From assembly GCA_002480085.1 (NCBI GenBank), contig DKPJ01000012.1:222698-286697 (forward strand): DNA of 64,000 bases, read 5' to 3'. Positions within the stretch are counted from its first letter, which is position 1. Each line of letters opens with the position of its first letter. Source of the DNA: Enterobacteriaceae bacterium UBA7338. GTDB taxonomy: Bacteria; Pseudomonadota; Gammaproteobacteria; Enterobacterales; Enterobacteriaceae. Below are positions 43,441 through 52,127 of this stretch, piece by piece. The position numbers and the translations under genes are program-made. The notes below the pieces were generated by a model. The model saw only the letters and a program-made list of their open reading frames with translations. It was not told the DNA's origin and did not search any database.

Positions 43441-44853
43441 TTAGTTCAGTTCAATCGCGAAGTAATCACGCGCATTGTTAAAGCAGATATTTCTCACCAT
43501 CTCGCCCAGCAGCTGGATATCTGCCGGAGCTTCCCCAGCAGCGACCCAGCGGCCAATCATCTGGCACAGGATGCGGCGGAAGTATTCGTGACGGGTATAG
43601 GAGAGGAAGCTGCGGCTATCGGTCAGCATACCGACGAAGCGGCTTAACAGGCCAAGCTGTGCCAGCTGGGTCATCTGACGCTCCATGCCATCTTTCTGGT
43701 CGTTAAACCACCAGCCGGAGCCGAACTGCATCTTGCCCGGCATACCTTCGCCCTGGAAGTTACCGATCATGGTGCCCAGCACTTCGTTGTCGCGTGGGTT
43801 CAGGCAGTACAGAATGGTTTTTGGCAGCAGGTTCTCTTCGTTCTGCTTGCTGAGCAGCTTGGACAGCTCTTCCGCCAGCGGACGGTCGTTGATGGAGTCG
43901 AAGCCAACGTCTGGCCCCAGCAGTTTGAACTGGCGCAGGTTGTTATTACGCAGCGCGCCGATGTGGTACTGCTGTACCCATTCACGGCGTGCATACTCTG
44001 CACCCAGCCAGACCAGCACGGCGGTTTTAAACTGCGCGACTTCGCGCTCGCTCAGGGTCTCACCCGCCAGGCGACGCGCGAGGATGCTATCCAGCTCGCC
44101 TTCGCTCGCCTCGGCAAACAGCACCACGTCCAGCGCATGGTCAGAGACTTTACAGCCGTGGGCAGCAAAGTGATCCAGACGCTTGGTCAGCGCGGCTTGC
44201 AGATCGCTAAAGCGGCGGATGTCGGTATCAGAGACTTCACCCAGCTTCGCCATGTAGTCGTTAAAGGTCGCCAGCTCGATGTTGAACGCCTTATCCGGAC
44301 GCCAGCTCGGCAGCACCTTGATGCTGAAGGAGGTGTCTTTGGCCACGCTGGCGTGGTGCTCCAGAGAGTCGATTGGATCGTCAGTGGTGCCGACCATCTT
44401 CACATTCATCTGCTGCATGATGCCGCGCGCGGAGAATTTATCCTGGGCCAGCAGCGCGTTGCCCTGCTCCCAGATCTCATCGGCGGTCGCTGGAGAGAGC
44501 AGCTTACCTGTAATACCAAACGGGCGGCGCAGCTCGAGGTGCGTCCAGTGGTATAACGGGTTGCCGATAGTGTGCGGCACGGTGGCTGCCCACGCGTCAA
44601 ACTTCTCACGGTCAGAGGCGTCGCCGGTACACAGGCGCTCAGGCACGCCGTTAGTGCGCATCGCACGCCACTTATAGTGATCGCCTTTCAGCCAGATGTC
44701 ATACAGGTTTTTGAAACGGTAGTTGTCCGCAATCTGCTGCGGCGGCAGGTGGCAATGATAGTCGAAAATCGGCTGATCTTTCGCGTAATCATGGTACAGA
44801 CGGCGAGCAAATTCGGTATCCAGCAGGAAATCTTCGGTCATAAAAGCGGTCAT
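43441..44853 (-). CDS. uxaC: Uronate isomerase UxaC
   Basis: UxaC interconverts D-glucuronate/D-fructuronate and D-galacturonate/D-tagaturonate, the first step of hexuronate use. The protein has 470 residues like E. coli. The amidohydrolase-fold enzyme shows the metal-binding DYHCHLPPQQI near residue 31 and the later RFVGMLTDSRS block. It is the first gene of uxaCA and is divergent from exuT. The 467-bp shared control region holds CRP and ExuR-type sites. Confidence 0.97.
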   Translation of the reverse strand: MTAFMTEDFLLDTEFARRLYHDYAKDQPIFDYHCHLPPQQIADNYRFKNLYDIWLKGDHYKWRAMRTNGVPERLCTGDASDREKFDAWAATVPHTIGNPLYHWTHLELRRPFGITGKLLSPATADEIWEQGNALLAQDKFSARGIMQQMNVKMVGTTDDPIDSLEHHASVAKDTSFSIKVLPSWRPDKAFNIELATFNDYMAKLGEVSDTDIRRFSDLQAALTKRLDHFAAHGCKVSDHALDVVLFAEASEGELDSILARRLAGETLSEREVAQFKTAVLVWLGAEYARREWVQQYHIGALRNNNLRQFKLLGPDVGFDSINDRPLAEELSKLLSKQNEENLLPKTILYCLNPRDNEVLGTMIGNFQGEGMPGKMQFGSGWWFNDQKDGMERQMTQLAQLGLLSRFVGMLTDSRSFLSYTRHEYFRRILCQMIGRWVAAGEAPADIQLLGEMVRNICFNNARDYFAIELN

Positions 44854-44942
44854 TATCGTCTTCCTCTAAACGAGAGCGTTAGATGCGTACGTTCAATGCT
44901 GACAAAGTTATCACACCAATTTCTATAGACCGAAGATATTTT

Positions 44943-44958
44943 CGTGAGTTAGATCAAT
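44943..44958. promoter_or_regulatory. Weak CRP-like site on the uxaC side
   Basis: CGTGA-GTTAGA-TCAAT resembles the CRP palindrome TGTGA-N6-TCACA in seven of ten specified bases, about 90 bp upstream of uxaC. E. coli uxaCA is cAMP-CRP-activated, so a site is expected. This is the best candidate I found. Confidence 0.4.
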
Positions 44959-45064
44959 AAACGCTGACAAAAAATTTACCCTCAAGGGGGTAAATTCGTC
45001 GCCAGCCCGCGCCAGCTCTGGCTTTGCTGGCGGGAAATAATGACCACACAGAGAAAAGCACTTT

Positions 45065-45080
45065 TGTGATGTCACTCACC
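45065..45080. promoter_or_regulatory. CRP site upstream of exuT
   Basis: TGTGA-TGTCAC-TCACC matches the CRP consensus TGTGA-N6-TCACA in nine of ten positions. It lies 9 bp before the ExuR-type palindrome at 45089. Confidence 0.78.
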
Positions 45081-45088
45081 TTTTAAAG

Positions 45089-45099
45089 TTGTATGACAA
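45089..45099. promoter_or_regulatory. ExuR-type operator upstream of exuT
   Basis: TTGTATGACAA fits the GntR/FadR-subfamily half-palindrome TNGT-N3-ACNA perfectly. The same pattern recurs in front of exuR at 46719-46729. ExuR represses exuT in E. coli. Confidence 0.65.
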
Positions 45100-45320
45100 G
45101 TTATCTTTCTGCCGTCGCAGAACATACACCGACGGAATGCATTACAGGTGATTTATCACTCACTTTACCGGTACGGATACCGATTTGTGCACGCACACTG
45201 ATGGCAAGGTCCGGGCCGTTTCGGGAGTTACTCCCGGCTACGCCCCCCCGTTACACCTCCCCCGGCTCGATCCGGAGGAGGGGCCGCCCAAGGCGGAAAT
45301 AACATAACGATGAGGTTTAC
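45100..45320 (+). other. Long GC-rich structured leader of exuT
   Basis: About 220 bp separate the ExuR-type operator from the exuT ATG. The second half is GC-rich and self-complementary: GGGAG/CTCCC near 45222, CCGG pairs around 45260-45280, and GGCC/GGCG near 45283-45297. The AACGATGAGGTT ribosome-binding region follows. No T tract or convincing leader peptide is visible. Confidence 0.45.
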
Positions 45321-46625
45321 ATGCGTAAAATTAAAGGGTTACGTTGGTACATGATAGCGCTGGTGACGCTGGGCACCGTGCTGGGCTACCTGACACGTAA
45401 CACCATAGCGGCGGCTGCGCCAACGCTAATGGAAGAGTTGCACATCTCCACGCAGCAGTACTCTTATATCATCGCGGCCTACTCTGCCGCCTATACCATC
45501 ATGCAGCCGGTTGCGGGCTACGTGCTGGATATTCTGGGTACCAAAGTGGGCTACGCCGTCTTCGCCGTGACCTGGGCGATCTTCTGCGGTGCGACGGCGC
45601 TGGCAGGCAGCTGGGGTGGTTTAGCGCTGGCGCGTGGTGCAGTAGGTGCCGCTGAAGCCGCCATGATCCCGGCCGGCCTGAAAGCCGCCTCCGAGTGGTT
45701 CCCGGCGAAAGAGCGTTCTATCGCCGTGGGCTACTTCAACGTCGGCTCCTCTATTGGGGCGATGATTGCGCCGCCGCTGGTGGTGTGGGCAATCGTCATG
45801 CACAGCTGGCAGCTGGCCTTCATCATCTCCGGCGTGCTGAGCTTCGCCTGGGCGATGGCCTGGCTGATCTTCTACAAGCACCCTCGCGATCAGAAAAAAT
45901 TAACCGAAGAGGAGCGTGGCTACATCATTGGCGGTCAGGAAGCACAGCATCAGACCAACAACGGTAAGAAGATGTCCGTCTGGCAGATCCTGGGCACCCG
46001 TCAGTTCTGGGGCATCGCCCTGCCGCGTTTCCTGGCAGAGCCGGCCTGGGGTACCTTCAACGCCTGGATCCCGCTGTTCATGTTTAAAGTCTATGGCTTT
46101 AACCTGAAAGAGATCGCCATGTTCGCCTGGATGCCCATGCTGTTCGCCGACCTCGGCTGTATCGTTGGGGGCTACCTGCCGCCGCTGTTCCAGCGCTGGT
46201 TTGGCGTGAACCTGATCGTCTCCCGTAAACTGGTGGTGACCATGGGTGCGGTACTGATGATTGGCCCAGGCATGATCGGCCTGTTCACCAGCCCGTATGT
46301 CGCTATCGCCCTGCTGTGCGTCGGCGGTTTTGCTCACCAGTCTCTGTCTGGGGCGCTGATCACCCTCTCCTCTGACGTATTTGGCCGTAACGAAGTGGCT
46401 ACCGCTAACGGTCTGACCGGCATGGCGGCCTGGACGGCGAGCACCCTGTTTGCACTGGTGGTCGGTGCGCTGGCTGACACCATCGGCTTCAGCCCGCTGT
46501 TTGCCGTGCTGGCGGTGTTCGACGTGCTGGGGGCTATCGTTATCTGGACCGTACTTAAGAGCAAGTCCGCAGCGGAGCTGGAAGAAGAGAAGCGAGCCGT
46601 CGGTGGCCCTGCCACCCAACACTAG
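45321..46625 (+). CDS. exuT: Hexuronate:proton symporter ExuT
   Basis: ExuT is a major-facilitator-superfamily importer of galacturonate and glucuronate (anion:cation symporter family). The 434-residue product has twelve predicted helices. It shows the AHS signature RGAVGAAEAAMIPAG in helix 4 and a central cytoplasmic loop (about 195-225). It is controlled with uxaCA by ExuR and CRP. A strong terminator follows, so exuR has its own promoter. Confidence 0.96.
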   Translation: MRKIKGLRWYMIALVTLGTVLGYLTRNTIAAAAPTLMEELHISTQQYSYIIAAYSAAYTIMQPVAGYVLDILGTKVGYAVFAVTWAIFCGATALAGSWGGLALARGAVGAAEAAMIPAGLKAASEWFPAKERSIAVGYFNVGSSIGAMIAPPLVVWAIVMHSWQLAFIISGVLSFAWAMAWLIFYKHPRDQKKLTEEERGYIIGGQEAQHQTNNGKKMSVWQILGTRQFWGIALPRFLAEPAWGTFNAWIPLFMFKVYGFNLKEIAMFAWMPMLFADLGCIVGGYLPPLFQRWFGVNLIVSRKLVVTMGAVLMIGPGMIGLFTSPYVAIALLCVGGFAHQSLSGALITLSSDVFGRNEVATANGLTGMAAWTASTLFALVVGALADTIGFSPLFAVLAVFDVLGAIVIWTVLKSKSAAELEEEKRAVGGPATQH

Positions 46626-46656
46626 TAAAATTTAGTAACGCATCACGCGTTTACCC

Positions 46657-46687
46657 AAAGCCGCCTGCACTATTCGGGCGGCTTTTT
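46657..46687 (+). terminator. Intrinsic terminator of exuT
   Basis: AAAGCCGCC and GGCGGCTTT form the stem, loop about 12 nt, followed by TTTTT. It starts 32 bp after the exuT stop. Confidence 0.9.
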
Positions 46688-46718
46688 CGTTACTGGTATG
46701 GTGGGAATTTAGGAAAAG

Positions 46719-46729
46719 TGGTATAACAA
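46719..46729. promoter_or_regulatory. ExuR-type operator upstream of exuR
   Basis: TGGTATAACAA fits TNGT-N3-ACNA and lies 31 bp before the exuR ATG, overlapping the probable promoter. It suggests autorepression. Confidence 0.62.
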
Positions 46730-46760
46730 ATCTATCTATCCTGTCTCGCCTGGAGCACAA

Positions 46761-47537
46761 ATGGAAATCACCGAATCACGCCGTTTATATCAGCAGCTGG
46801 CCGCTGAGCTAAAGAGCCGCATTGAGGACGGCGTGTATCTTGTTGGTGATAAACTGCCCGCCGAGCGCTTTATCGCCGATGAGAAGAGCGTTAGCCGCAC
46901 CGTGGTGCGCGAAGCGATCATCATGCTTGAGGTTGAGGGCTACGTCGAAGTACGCAAAGGCTCCGGTATCCATGTCATCTCCAACCAGGCGAAATATCAG
47001 CAGATCCCCGACGAATCCATGGAGTTTGCCAACTACGGCCCGTTCGAGCTGTTACAGGCTCGCCAGCTGATCGAGAGCAACATTGCCGAGTTTGCCGCTA
47101 CCCAGGTGACCAAGCAGGACATCATGAAGCTGATGGAGATCCAGGATAAGGCGCGCCAGGAGAAGTGCTTCCGCGACTCCGAGTGGGATCTCCAGTTCCA
47201 CGTTCAGGTAGCGCTGGCCACGCAGAATACCGCCCTGGCAGCAATCGTGGAAAAAATGTGGACTCAGCGTACTCACAACCCGTACTGGAAAAAACTGCAC
47301 GATCACATCGATGCGCGTACGGTAGATAACTGGTGCGACGATCATGACCAGATCCTTAAGGCGCTGATTCGTAAGGACCCGCATGCGGCCAAGCTGGCGA
47401 TGTGGCAACACCTCGAGAACACCAAGCTGATGCTGTTTAATGAAACCAGCGATGACTTTGAGTTCAACGCTGACCGCTATCTGTTTGCTGAAAACCCGGT
47501 GGTGCACCTCGATACTGCAGCTAGCATCGCGAAATAG
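46761..47537 (+). CDS. exuR: Hexuronate regulon repressor ExuR
   Basis: ExuR is the GntR-family (FadR subfamily) repressor of exuT, uxaCA and uxaB; galacturonate-derived inducers release it. The 258-residue protein has the N-terminal winged helix (RRLYQQLAAELKSRIEDG...VSRTVVREAIIMLEVEGYVEV) and a C-terminal FCD ligand-binding domain with histidines typical of metal-binding FCD proteins. CTGGAGC precedes the ATG. Confidence 0.96.
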   Translation: MEITESRRLYQQLAAELKSRIEDGVYLVGDKLPAERFIADEKSVSRTVVREAIIMLEVEGYVEVRKGSGIHVISNQAKYQQIPDESMEFANYGPFELLQARQLIESNIAEFAATQVTKQDIMKLMEIQDKARQEKCFRDSEWDLQFHVQVALATQNTALAAIVEKMWTQRTHNPYWKKLHDHIDARTVDNWCDDHDQILKALIRKDPHAAKLAMWQHLENTKLMLFNETSDDFEFNADRYLFAENPVVHLDTAASIAK

Positions 47538-47788
47538 CACTCTTCCTGTTGCAGCGTAGGCGCAGGTTCGCCTGCGCTGTCCAATCAATGACATAAGGCG
47601 GTCAGAAACCGTATAGAGTGTCAGCCTTTGTAAATACCTTTGTCACCCCCCTCCCCGGCAAGCAAAATCAATTCCTAAAATACGTATTTTCAGTGACGCA
47701 GATCTCTGGCGTTTGTTACAATTAGATGCAATTTCTCTCCAGCGGCGTTAACCCCGATATTCGTTAACCGATGTACCAGGAACACTGA

Positions 47789-48451
47789 ATGGAACTACTT
47801 ACCCAGTTACTGAACGCTTTATGGCACCAGGATTTCGAAACGCTGGCGAATCCTTCCATGATCGGCATGCTCTATTTTGTTTTGTTTATGATTCTGTTTC
47901 TGGAAAATGGCCTGCTGCCCGCGGCATTTTTACCGGGGGATAGCCTGCTGGTGCTGGTGGGCGTGCTGATTGCAAAAGGGGCGATGGGCTATCCGCAAAC
48001 CATTCTGCTGCTGACCGCCGCCGCCAGCCTCGGCTGCTGGGTGAGCTATATCCAGGGACGATGGCTGGGCAATACGCGTATCGTGCAGAACTGGCTGTCA
48101 CACCTGCCCGCGCACTACCATCAGCGGGCACACCATATGTTCCATAAGCACGGACTCTCTGCGCTGCTGGTTGGCCGCTTTATTGCCTTTGTGCGTACGC
48201 TGCTGCCAACGATTGCCGGTCTCTCTGGCCTGAACAACGCCCGCTTTCAGTTCTTTAACTGGATGAGCGGCCTGCTGTGGGTCGTGATCCTCACGACCTT
48301 TGGTTATCTGCTGGGCAAGACGCCCGTGTTTCTTAAATATGAAGATGCGTTAATGTCCTGCCTGATGCTGCTGCCGGTGGTTCTGCTGGTCGTTGGGCTG
48401 GTTGGCTCGCTGTTTGTTTTATGGAAGAAAAAATATGGAAATCGGCAGTAA
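47789..48451 (+). CDS. yqjA: DedA-family inner-membrane protein YqjA
   Basis: YqjA is a DedA-family proton-dependent transporter needed with its homologue YghB for envelope integrity, normal cell division and alkaline tolerance. The 220 residues equal E. coli. It shows the re-entrant motif LPGDSLLVLVG (about 48-58), the conserved GRFIAFVRTLLPTIAG block (about 129-144, with essential arginines), and four or five helices. mzrA overlaps its 3' end by 17 bp. E. coli yqjA-mzrA is CpxR-activated; I found no clear CpxR box here. Confidence 0.95.
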   Translation: MELLTQLLNALWHQDFETLANPSMIGMLYFVLFMILFLENGLLPAAFLPGDSLLVLVGVLIAKGAMGYPQTILLLTAAASLGCWVSYIQGRWLGNTRIVQNWLSHLPAHYHQRAHHMFHKHGLSALLVGRFIAFVRTLLPTIAGLSGLNNARFQFFNWMSGLLWVVILTTFGYLLGKTPVFLKYEDALMSCLMLLPVVLLVVGLVGSLFVLWKKKYGNRQ

Positions 48452-48836
48452 TCCACGTTCGCGACGCGCGCTGATGCATCAGTGCGCCTTTGCGCTGGCA
48501 ACCATTATGCTCTTTACCCTGCTCTTCTCTGCCTGGGCTACGCTGCAGCAGCGTGAGTCAACGCTGGCTATTCGCCCGAGCAATCAGAGCGTCAGCGTGC
48601 CGGATGGCTTCTCGGTCTGGCATCACCTTGATGCCAACGGAATCCGCTTTAAAAGTATTACGCCGAAAAATGACACCCTGGTCATTACCTTTGACTCCAG
48701 CGCGCAAAGCGCTGCGGCGAAAGTGGTGCTGGACCGCACTCTCCCCCAGGGATATATCATTGCCCTTCAGGACGACGACGACCAAACTTCCGCATGGCTG
48801 ACCCGCCTGCGCGATACCCCTCACCGTCTGGGCTAA
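48435..48836 (+). CDS. mzrA: EnvZ/OmpR modulator MzrA
   Basis: MzrA is a small single-span inner-membrane protein that binds EnvZ and links the Cpx and EnvZ/OmpR stress systems. The 133-residue product (E. coli 127) has one transmembrane helix (about 17-37) and a periplasmic domain with the conserved WHHLDANGI, FKSITPKNDTL and QSAAAKVVLDRTLP stretches. The N-terminal 15 residues differ from E. coli. It starts inside yqjA (17-bp overlap), so translation is coupled. Confidence 0.93.
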   Translation: MEIGSNPRSRRALMHQCAFALATIMLFTLLFSAWATLQQRESTLAIRPSNQSVSVPDGFSVWHHLDANGIRFKSITPKNDTLVITFDSSAQSAAAKVVLDRTLPQGYIIALQDDDDQTSAWLTRLRDTPHRLG

Positions 48837-48987
48837 CCTTCTACTAATCCGAATCTTTTCACTTACTTTGGTGATCTTCGCGTTTACTTACTATGCTTGA
48901 GTAGACGGGAACAGTGTCACTCTTTTACTGACTGCATTATCGGCATTTCATGGTGATATGCCGCTAAAACAAGGGAAAGTTATAAGA

Positions 48988-49356
48988 ATGAGATACCGCA
49001 TCGTACTGGCGTTAAGCCTTTTATCTTTGAGCGCCGCTTCGCAGGCCGTATCGCTTTGCCAGGAGAAAGAACAGGATATCCTGCGCGAAATTAGCTACGC
49101 CGAGAAGCATAACAATCAGCGCCGCGTTGATGGCCTGAATAAGGCGCTTACGGAAGTAAAAGCCAACTGCACTGACAGCAAGCTGCGCGCAGACCACCAG
49201 AAAAAAATTGCTGAGCAGAAGGATGAGATTGCTGAACGCCAGCAGGATCTGACGGAAGCACAGCAAAAAGGCGATGCGGATAAAGTGACCAAACGAGAAC
49301 ACAAGCTGAAAGAGGCGCAGGAAGAGCTGCGTACGCTTGAGGCCCGTGATTATTAA
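48988..49356 (+). CDS. yqjC: DUF1090 periplasmic protein YqjC
   Basis: The 122-residue protein, the same length as E. coli YqjC, has a signal peptide (MRYRIVLALSLLSLSAASQA, cleavage near 20) and a DUF1090 domain that is almost entirely charged coiled coil (EKHNNQRRVDGLNKAL...KKIAEQKDEIAERQQDL). The function is unknown. It is the first gene of yqjCDEK, which is RpoS-dependent in E. coli. A 10-codon extension from 48958 was rejected as it carries no signal sequence. Confidence 0.93.
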   Translation: MRYRIVLALSLLSLSAASQAVSLCQEKEQDILREISYAEKHNNQRRVDGLNKALTEVKANCTDSKLRADHQKKIAEQKDEIAERQQDLTEAQQKGDADKVTKREHKLKEAQEELRTLEARDY

Positions 49357-49389
49357 AGGAAGTTACCACTCGCTCACCTGGAGAGAACT

Positions 49390-49701
49390 ATGTCTAAGTC
49401 TAAAGATACTACTGCCGATCATCTGCGCGCTGAGTTGAAATCCCTGACGGATACCCTGGAAGAGGTATTAAGTAGCTCCGGAGACAGATCGAAAGAAGAG
49501 TTGAGTAAGCTGCGCACCAAAGCAGAACGTGCTCTGCACGAAAGCCGCTATCGCCTGGGTGAAACCAGCGATGTTATTGCCAAGCAAACCCGTGAAGCCG
49601 CCACGCGCGCCGATGAATACGTGCGTGAGAACCCGTGGACTGGTGTAGGGATTGCAGCTGCCGCCGGTGTGGTGCTGGGCGTGCTGCTGACGCGTCGCTG
49701 A
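49390..49701 (+). CDS. yqjD: Membrane-anchored ribosome-binding protein YqjD
   Basis: YqjD belongs to the ElaB/YqjD (DUF883) family, C-tail-anchored proteins that bind stationary-phase ribosomes at the inner membrane. The 103-residue protein has a long amphipathic helical N-terminal part and ends in one membrane helix after the conserved VRENPWTGVGIAAAAGVVLG, with a basic RR end. It is 33 bp after yqjC and 2 bp before yqjE. Confidence 0.94.
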   Translation: MSKSKDTTADHLRAELKSLTDTLEEVLSSSGDRSKEELSKLRTKAERALHESRYRLGETSDVIAKQTREAATRADEYVRENPWTGVGIAAAAGVVLGVLLTRR

Positions 49702-49703
49702 TT

Positions 49704-50102
49704 ATGGCTGACTTACGTCAAACAAGCGGGCCAGGAAAAAGCGTCCTGGGTATTGGGCAACGCATTATGACCATCCTCGTTGAGATGGTGGAAACGCGTT
49801 TGCGTCTGGTCGTGGTGGAACTGGAAGAAGAGAAGGCAAACGTCATCCAGATGCTCCTGATGTTGGGGCTGACCATGCTGCTGGCCGCCTTTGGCCTGAT
49901 GAGCCTGATGGTTCTCATCATCTGGGCTATCGACCCTCAATACCGTCTTAACGCGATGATCGCTACCACTGTGGTTCTGCTGGTAGGTGCCATCATCGGC
50001 GGTTTCTGGACGCTGCATAAGGCTCGACAATCTACCTTCCTGCGCCATACGCGCGGTGAGCTGGCTAACGATCGTTCTCTGCTGGAGGAGGATAAAAAGT
50101 GA
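49704..50102 (+). CDS. yqjE: Phage-holin-type inner-membrane protein YqjE
   Basis: The 132-residue protein (E. coli 134) has a cytoplasmic amphipathic N-terminal region (IGQRIMTILVEMVETRLRLV), then two adjacent membrane helices (about 49-73 and 81-103) typical of the putative actinobacterial holin-X/YqjE family. The real start is ATG 49704, 2 bp after the yqjD stop; the upstream open codons are the yqjD shadow frame. Its stop overlaps the yqjK start. The function is unknown. Confidence 0.93.
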   Translation: MADLRQTSGPGKSVLGIGQRIMTILVEMVETRLRLVVVELEEEKANVIQMLLMLGLTMLLAAFGLMSLMVLIIWAIDPQYRLNAMIATTVVLLVGAIIGGFWTLHKARQSTFLRHTRGELANDRSLLEEDKK

Positions 50103-50398
50103 GCAGTAGTAAAGCGGAGCGTCTCAAACGCAAAGCGATGCTGCTAAGCCAGATCCAGCAGCAGCGCCTCGATCTTACCGCCAGCCGTCGCGACTGGCTG
50201 GAGACGACGGGCGCTTACGATCGCGGCTGGAATACTTTTCTGAGTATGCGATCGTGGCTGCTGGTGGGCAGCAGTCTGATGGCGGTGCGCACCGTTCGCC
50301 ACCCCAACATGCTGCTGCGCTGGGCGAAACGCGGGTTTGCCGCGTGGAGCACATGGCGTCTGGTACAGTCCACTATCAAGCAGCAACGCCTGCGTTAA
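50099..50398 (+). CDS. yqjK: YqjK-family protein
   Basis: The 99-residue basic protein (SSSKAERLKRKAMLLSQIQQQ) matches the YqjK family encoded last in yqjCDEK. It starts with GTG at 50099, overlapping the yqjE TGA by 4 bp (GTGA), so translation is coupled. A weakly hydrophobic stretch (WLLVGSSLMAVRTV) may associate with the membrane. The function is unknown. Confidence 0.92.
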   Translation: MSSSKAERLKRKAMLLSQIQQQRLDLTASRRDWLETTGAYDRGWNTFLSMRSWLLVGSSLMAVRTVRHPNMLLRWAKRGFAAWSTWRLVQSTIKQQRLR

Positions 50399-50427
50399 TC
50401 ACCATTATGTACCGGCCCACGCAGTGT

Positions 50428-50460
50428 GTAGGCCGGTGCAAGCGTAGCGCCGCCCGGCGC
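50428..50460. repeat. REP element after yqjK
   Basis: One REP unit, GTAGGCCGGTGCAAGCGTAGCGCC...CCCGGCGC, follows the yqjCDEK operon. The remaining 170 bp to yqjF show no supported element. Confidence 0.8.
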
Positions 50461-50630
50461 GAGCGCAGAGTTATCCCTCAGATTATTTGATAAAGATTAA
50501 CAGTTTTCCTTGCTAACAATCCCCCGCCGCCGCGTTTATTATCCTCTCCATCGACAGCGAATGAGCAGCAGATGCCCGCCAGCGCTGAAAAAATGACATT
50601 AGCGGCCCCTGTGGCTTCATGGAGAGTAAA

Positions 50631-51023
50631 ATGAAAAAATTAGAAGATGTTGGCATTCTGGTAGCGCGTATTCTGATGCCGATCCTGTTCATTACCGCTG
50701 GCTGGGGCAAAATCACCGGGTATGCAGGCACCCAGCAGTATATGGAAGCGATGGGCGTACCGGGCTTCATGCTGCCGCTGGTTATCCTGCTTGAGTTCGG
50801 CGGCGGTCTGGCGATCCTGTTTGGTTTCCTGACCCGTACTACGGCGCTGATCACCGCCGTCTTTACGCTGCTCACCGCGTTCCTGTTCCACAGCAACTTT
50901 GCTGAAGGCGTGAACTCTATCATGTTCATGAAAAACCTCACCATCGCGGGCGGCTTCCTGCTGCTGGGTATCACCGGTCCGGGCGCGTTTAGCATCGACC
51001 GCGTTCTGAATAAAAAGTGGTAA
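50631..51023 (+). CDS. yqjF: DoxX-family inner-membrane protein YqjF
   Basis: The 130-residue protein equals E. coli YqjF in length. DoxX/DoxD-family features are the ARILMPILFITAGWGKITGY start and four membrane helices. The function is unestablished; DoxX proteins are linked with quinone or redox metabolism. Its neighbour yqjG encodes a quinone-glutathionyl reductase. ATG 50631 follows GGAGAG; four upstream codons from 50619 are ignored. Confidence 0.93.
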   Translation: MKKLEDVGILVARILMPILFITAGWGKITGYAGTQQYMEAMGVPGFMLPLVILLEFGGGLAILFGFLTRTTALITAVFTLLTAFLFHSNFAEGVNSIMFMKNLTIAGGFLLLGITGPGAFSIDRVLNKKW

Positions 51024-51104
51024 GGCTTCTATACTGAAAGCAATTCAAGGCGGGGAGAGCTATCTCTTCCCGCTTAACCTTTTTCCGGCAGTAAGGAGAG
51101 CACC

Positions 51105-52091
51105 ATGGGACAGCTTATTGATGGCGTCTGGCATGACGTCTGGTACGATACGAAGTCAACCGGCGGACGCTTTAAACGCTCGGAGTCCGCGTTCCGTAAC
51201 TGGCTGACCGCAGACGGCGAAGCAGGCCCAACGGGCGAAGGCGGTTTTGCACCCGAGAAGGATCGCTACCATCTCTATGTCTCCCTCGCCTGTCCGTGGG
51301 CGCACCGGACGCTGATTTTCCGCGCGCTGAAGGGGCTTGAGTCGTTTATCGACGTGTCGGTGGTTAACCCGCTGATGCTCGAGAGCGGCTGGACCTTTGA
51401 TGATGACTTCCCCGCCGCCACCGGTGACAAGCTCTATCAGCACGATTTCCTCTATCAGCTCTATCTCCACGCCGACCCGCACTATACCGGGCGCGTCACC
51501 GTGCCGGTGCTGTGGGATAAGAAAAACCACACCATCGTCAGCAATGAGTCTGCGGATATTATTCGCATGCTTAACAGCGCTTTTGATGCCCACGGTGCAA
51601 AAGCGGGTGACTACTATCCGCCAGAGCTACGGACGCAGATTGATGAGCTGAATAGCTGGATCTACGACAATGTGAATAACGGCGTCTACAAAGCCGGGTT
51701 CGCCACCAGCCAGGAGGCCTACGACGAGGCCGTAGAGAACGTCTTCTCCTCTCTGGCGCGGCTGGAGCAGATTCTGGGCCAGCATCGCTACCTGACCGGC
51801 AATCGCCTGACGGAGGCGGATATTCGCCTGTGGACAACGCTGGTACGCTTTGACCCGGTCTACGTCACGCACTTCAAGTGCGATAAGCACCGGATCAGCG
51901 ACTACCTGAACCTGTACGGATTCCTGCGCGATATCTATCAGCTGCCGGGCATTGCCGAAACCGTGGATTTTGCCCACATCCGCAACCACTACTACCGTAG
52001 CCATAAGACCATCAACCCGACGGGGATTATCTCCATCGGACCGTGGCAGGATCTGGATGAGCCGCACGGGCGCGATACCCGCTTCGGCTAA
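51105..52091 (+). CDS. yqjG: Glutathionyl-hydroquinone reductase YqjG
   Basis: YqjG (xi-class glutathione transferase) reduces glutathionyl-hydroquinones to hydroquinones with glutathione. The 328 residues match E. coli. The catalytic Cys63 is in SLACPWAHRT. A thioredoxin-like N-terminal domain with the VPVLWDKK cis-proline loop is followed by the all-helical GST C domain. A terminator follows immediately. Confidence 0.95.
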   Translation: MGQLIDGVWHDVWYDTKSTGGRFKRSESAFRNWLTADGEAGPTGEGGFAPEKDRYHLYVSLACPWAHRTLIFRALKGLESFIDVSVVNPLMLESGWTFDDDFPAATGDKLYQHDFLYQLYLHADPHYTGRVTVPVLWDKKNHTIVSNESADIIRMLNSAFDAHGAKAGDYYPPELRTQIDELNSWIYDNVNNGVYKAGFATSQEAYDEAVENVFSSLARLEQILGQHRYLTGNRLTEADIRLWTTLVRFDPVYVTHFKCDKHRISDYLNLYGFLRDIYQLPGIAETVDFAHIRNHYYRSHKTINPTGIISIGPWQDLDEPHGRDTRFG

Positions 52092-52098
52092 GCTATCA

Positions 52099-52127
52099 GG
52101 GCACCTTCAGGGTGCCCTTTTTTATTT
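52099..52127 (+). terminator. Intrinsic terminator of yqjG
   Basis: GGGCACC and GGTGCCC pair around a TTCAG loop, then TTTTTTATTTT. It overlaps the last codons of the convergent yhaJ. Confidence 0.9.

Noticed and set aside
45093..45302. 69-codon open frame in the exuT leader
   Set aside because: It starts inside the ExuR-type operator and has no ribosome-binding site; the Pro/Arg-rich end comes from GC-rich folded sequence.
47538..47788. CpxR box upstream of yqjA
   Set aside because: GTAAA-N5 followed by TTGTC near 47618 has only one good half; not enough to claim a site although E. coli yqjA is CpxR-activated.
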